From contig JAXLYR010000003.1 of assembly GCA_046351325.1 (NCBI GenBank), forward strand, positions 930,001-994,000: a stretch of 64,000 nt of DNA, given 5' to 3'. Under the pieces are notes generated by a model. That model saw nothing but the letters and a program-made list of their open reading frames with translations. It made no database searches and was not told the origin of the DNA. This document shows, one piece after another, positions 63,628 to 64,000 of this stretch. The position numbers were made by a program, and so were the translations under genes. Position 1 is the first letter of the stretch; every line of letters starts with the position of its first letter. Source of the DNA: Xiheicaenibacterium sp046351325 (lineage in GTDB: Bacteria > Myxococcota_A > Polyangia > Polyangiales > Polyangiaceae).

Positions 63628-64000
63628 TCACAACCTCTCATACGGGTACGCGATTTCATCGAGTTCCTCACCCAACGCGACAAGATCTCGGCCATCGTCA
63701 TCAAGCCGGCCGAGAGTCGACCGCTTCACAGGCTCGTGTCGCATGAACGCTTCGACCGTCGCGAGCTCTACCTGAGTCTCATAGTAGGAACGCAGCCAAT
63801 CGCAGACCTGCGGAGCAAGTTCAACCAGCACTCGCGCAAACCGGAACGTTCGACCCTCGCATTCGGGAGGGACGTGTAGCCAACTTGAGTCAGCATTCCA
63901 GAACAAGAAGGAGCACTGCTCGCTGCTGAACGCGGCCTCTTTGATGAAAGTCTTCACGAACGCGGGGTACCGACTGCGCGTTCCGAGATCGACGACGGGC
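63628..64000 (-). CDS. Unknown protein, 5' end outside the window
   Basis: The frame is open to the right edge (a GTG at 63957 is only an internal candidate), so the gene is partial. Visible residues include FIKEAAFSSEQCSFLFWNAD, SSWLHVPPECEGRTFRFARV and LAPQVCDWLRSYYETQVELA. I recognise no family. It belongs to the same leftward, less GC-rich gene series. Confidence 0.55.
   Translation of the reverse strand, partial: PVVDLGTRSRYPAFVKTFIKEAAFSSEQCSFLFWNADSSWLHVPPECEGRTFRFARVLVELAPQVCDWLRSYYETQVELATVEAFMRHEPVKRSTLGRLDDDGRDLVALGEELDEIAYPYERL

Overview
The window is a high-GC bacterial chromosome segment that most resembles a myxobacterium (Myxococcota, probably Polyangia). The signs are eukaryote-like Ser/Thr kinases fused to ATPase and TPR modules, a DUF2330 protein with a MYXO-CTERM-like tail, many lipoproteins with Gly/Ser-rich linkers after the lipobox cysteine, DUF4215-type Cys repeats, an RCC1-like lipoprotein and a PP2C phosphatase. 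No rRNA, phage or CRISPR locus is visible.

Layout. 1-4.3 kb: a pseudokinase-like protein cut by the window edge, then a membrane kelch/ferritin-like fusion. 4.2-9.7 kb: a MarR-toastrack fusion regulator divergent from a four-gene MacAB-like ABC exporter (adaptor, ATPase, two permeases). 9.7-17 kb: DUF2330 protein, SRPBCC protein, LysR regulator and a 1338-residue kinase/AAA/TPR signalling protein. 17-19.1 kb: sucC-sucD of the TCA cycle. 19.2-21.9 kb: a SUMF1-like lipoprotein, a small intergenic region holding a tRNA whose 3' part lies upstream of its 5' part, a Cys-rich lipoprotein and a DUF2203 protein. 21.9-26.6 kb: murA, an outer-membrane protein with calcium-binding repeats, and a Tes-like radical SAM enzyme. 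27-31.4 kb: a tightly overlapping operon of HEAT-repeat protein, xseB, CinA-like protein and flippase-like membrane protein. 31.3-43 kb: TetR with two clear operators facing a frameshifted Coq4-like gene, an aldo/keto reductase, lipoproteins, RadC, and an M1-peptidase/GH5-like fusion. 43.2-50.8 kb: an ECF sigma/anti-sigma-like/Spy-like sensor set and an RND efflux pump with adaptor and epoxide-hydrolase-like gene, facing an XRE regulator. 50.8-54.9 kb: PP2C-cNMP phosphatase, outer-membrane protein and an RluA-family pseudouridine synthase.

54.7-64 kb is accessory and recombination-scarred. A block made of the pseudouridine synthase 3' end, GCGACT(A/G/T) heptamer repeats and a Uma2 gene is present twice. 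One Uma2 copy is reduced to its last 80 bp. The other is split by an IS3-family element, and its reading frame is restored exactly when the element and one 4-bp target duplication are removed. From 58.9 kb to the right edge all genes read leftward: full, truncated and fragmentary copies of one repeat-bearing protein family alternate with small unrelated proteins, some resembling SUKH immunity proteins. The arrangement recalls a polymorphic-toxin or secretion-adaptor cassette array, but no toxin is identified.

The most unusual item is the permuted tRNA at about 20.35-20.43 kb. All parts of a canonical tRNA except the variable loop are present, but in the order T-arm, 3' acceptor strand, short linker, 5' acceptor strand, D-arm, anticodon arm (GUA). 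The flanks on either side can pair with each other. A second pattern is a 14-bp palindrome of form T(T/G)ACA-N4-TGT(A/C)A that occurs at four of the seven non-overlapping convergent gene junctions.
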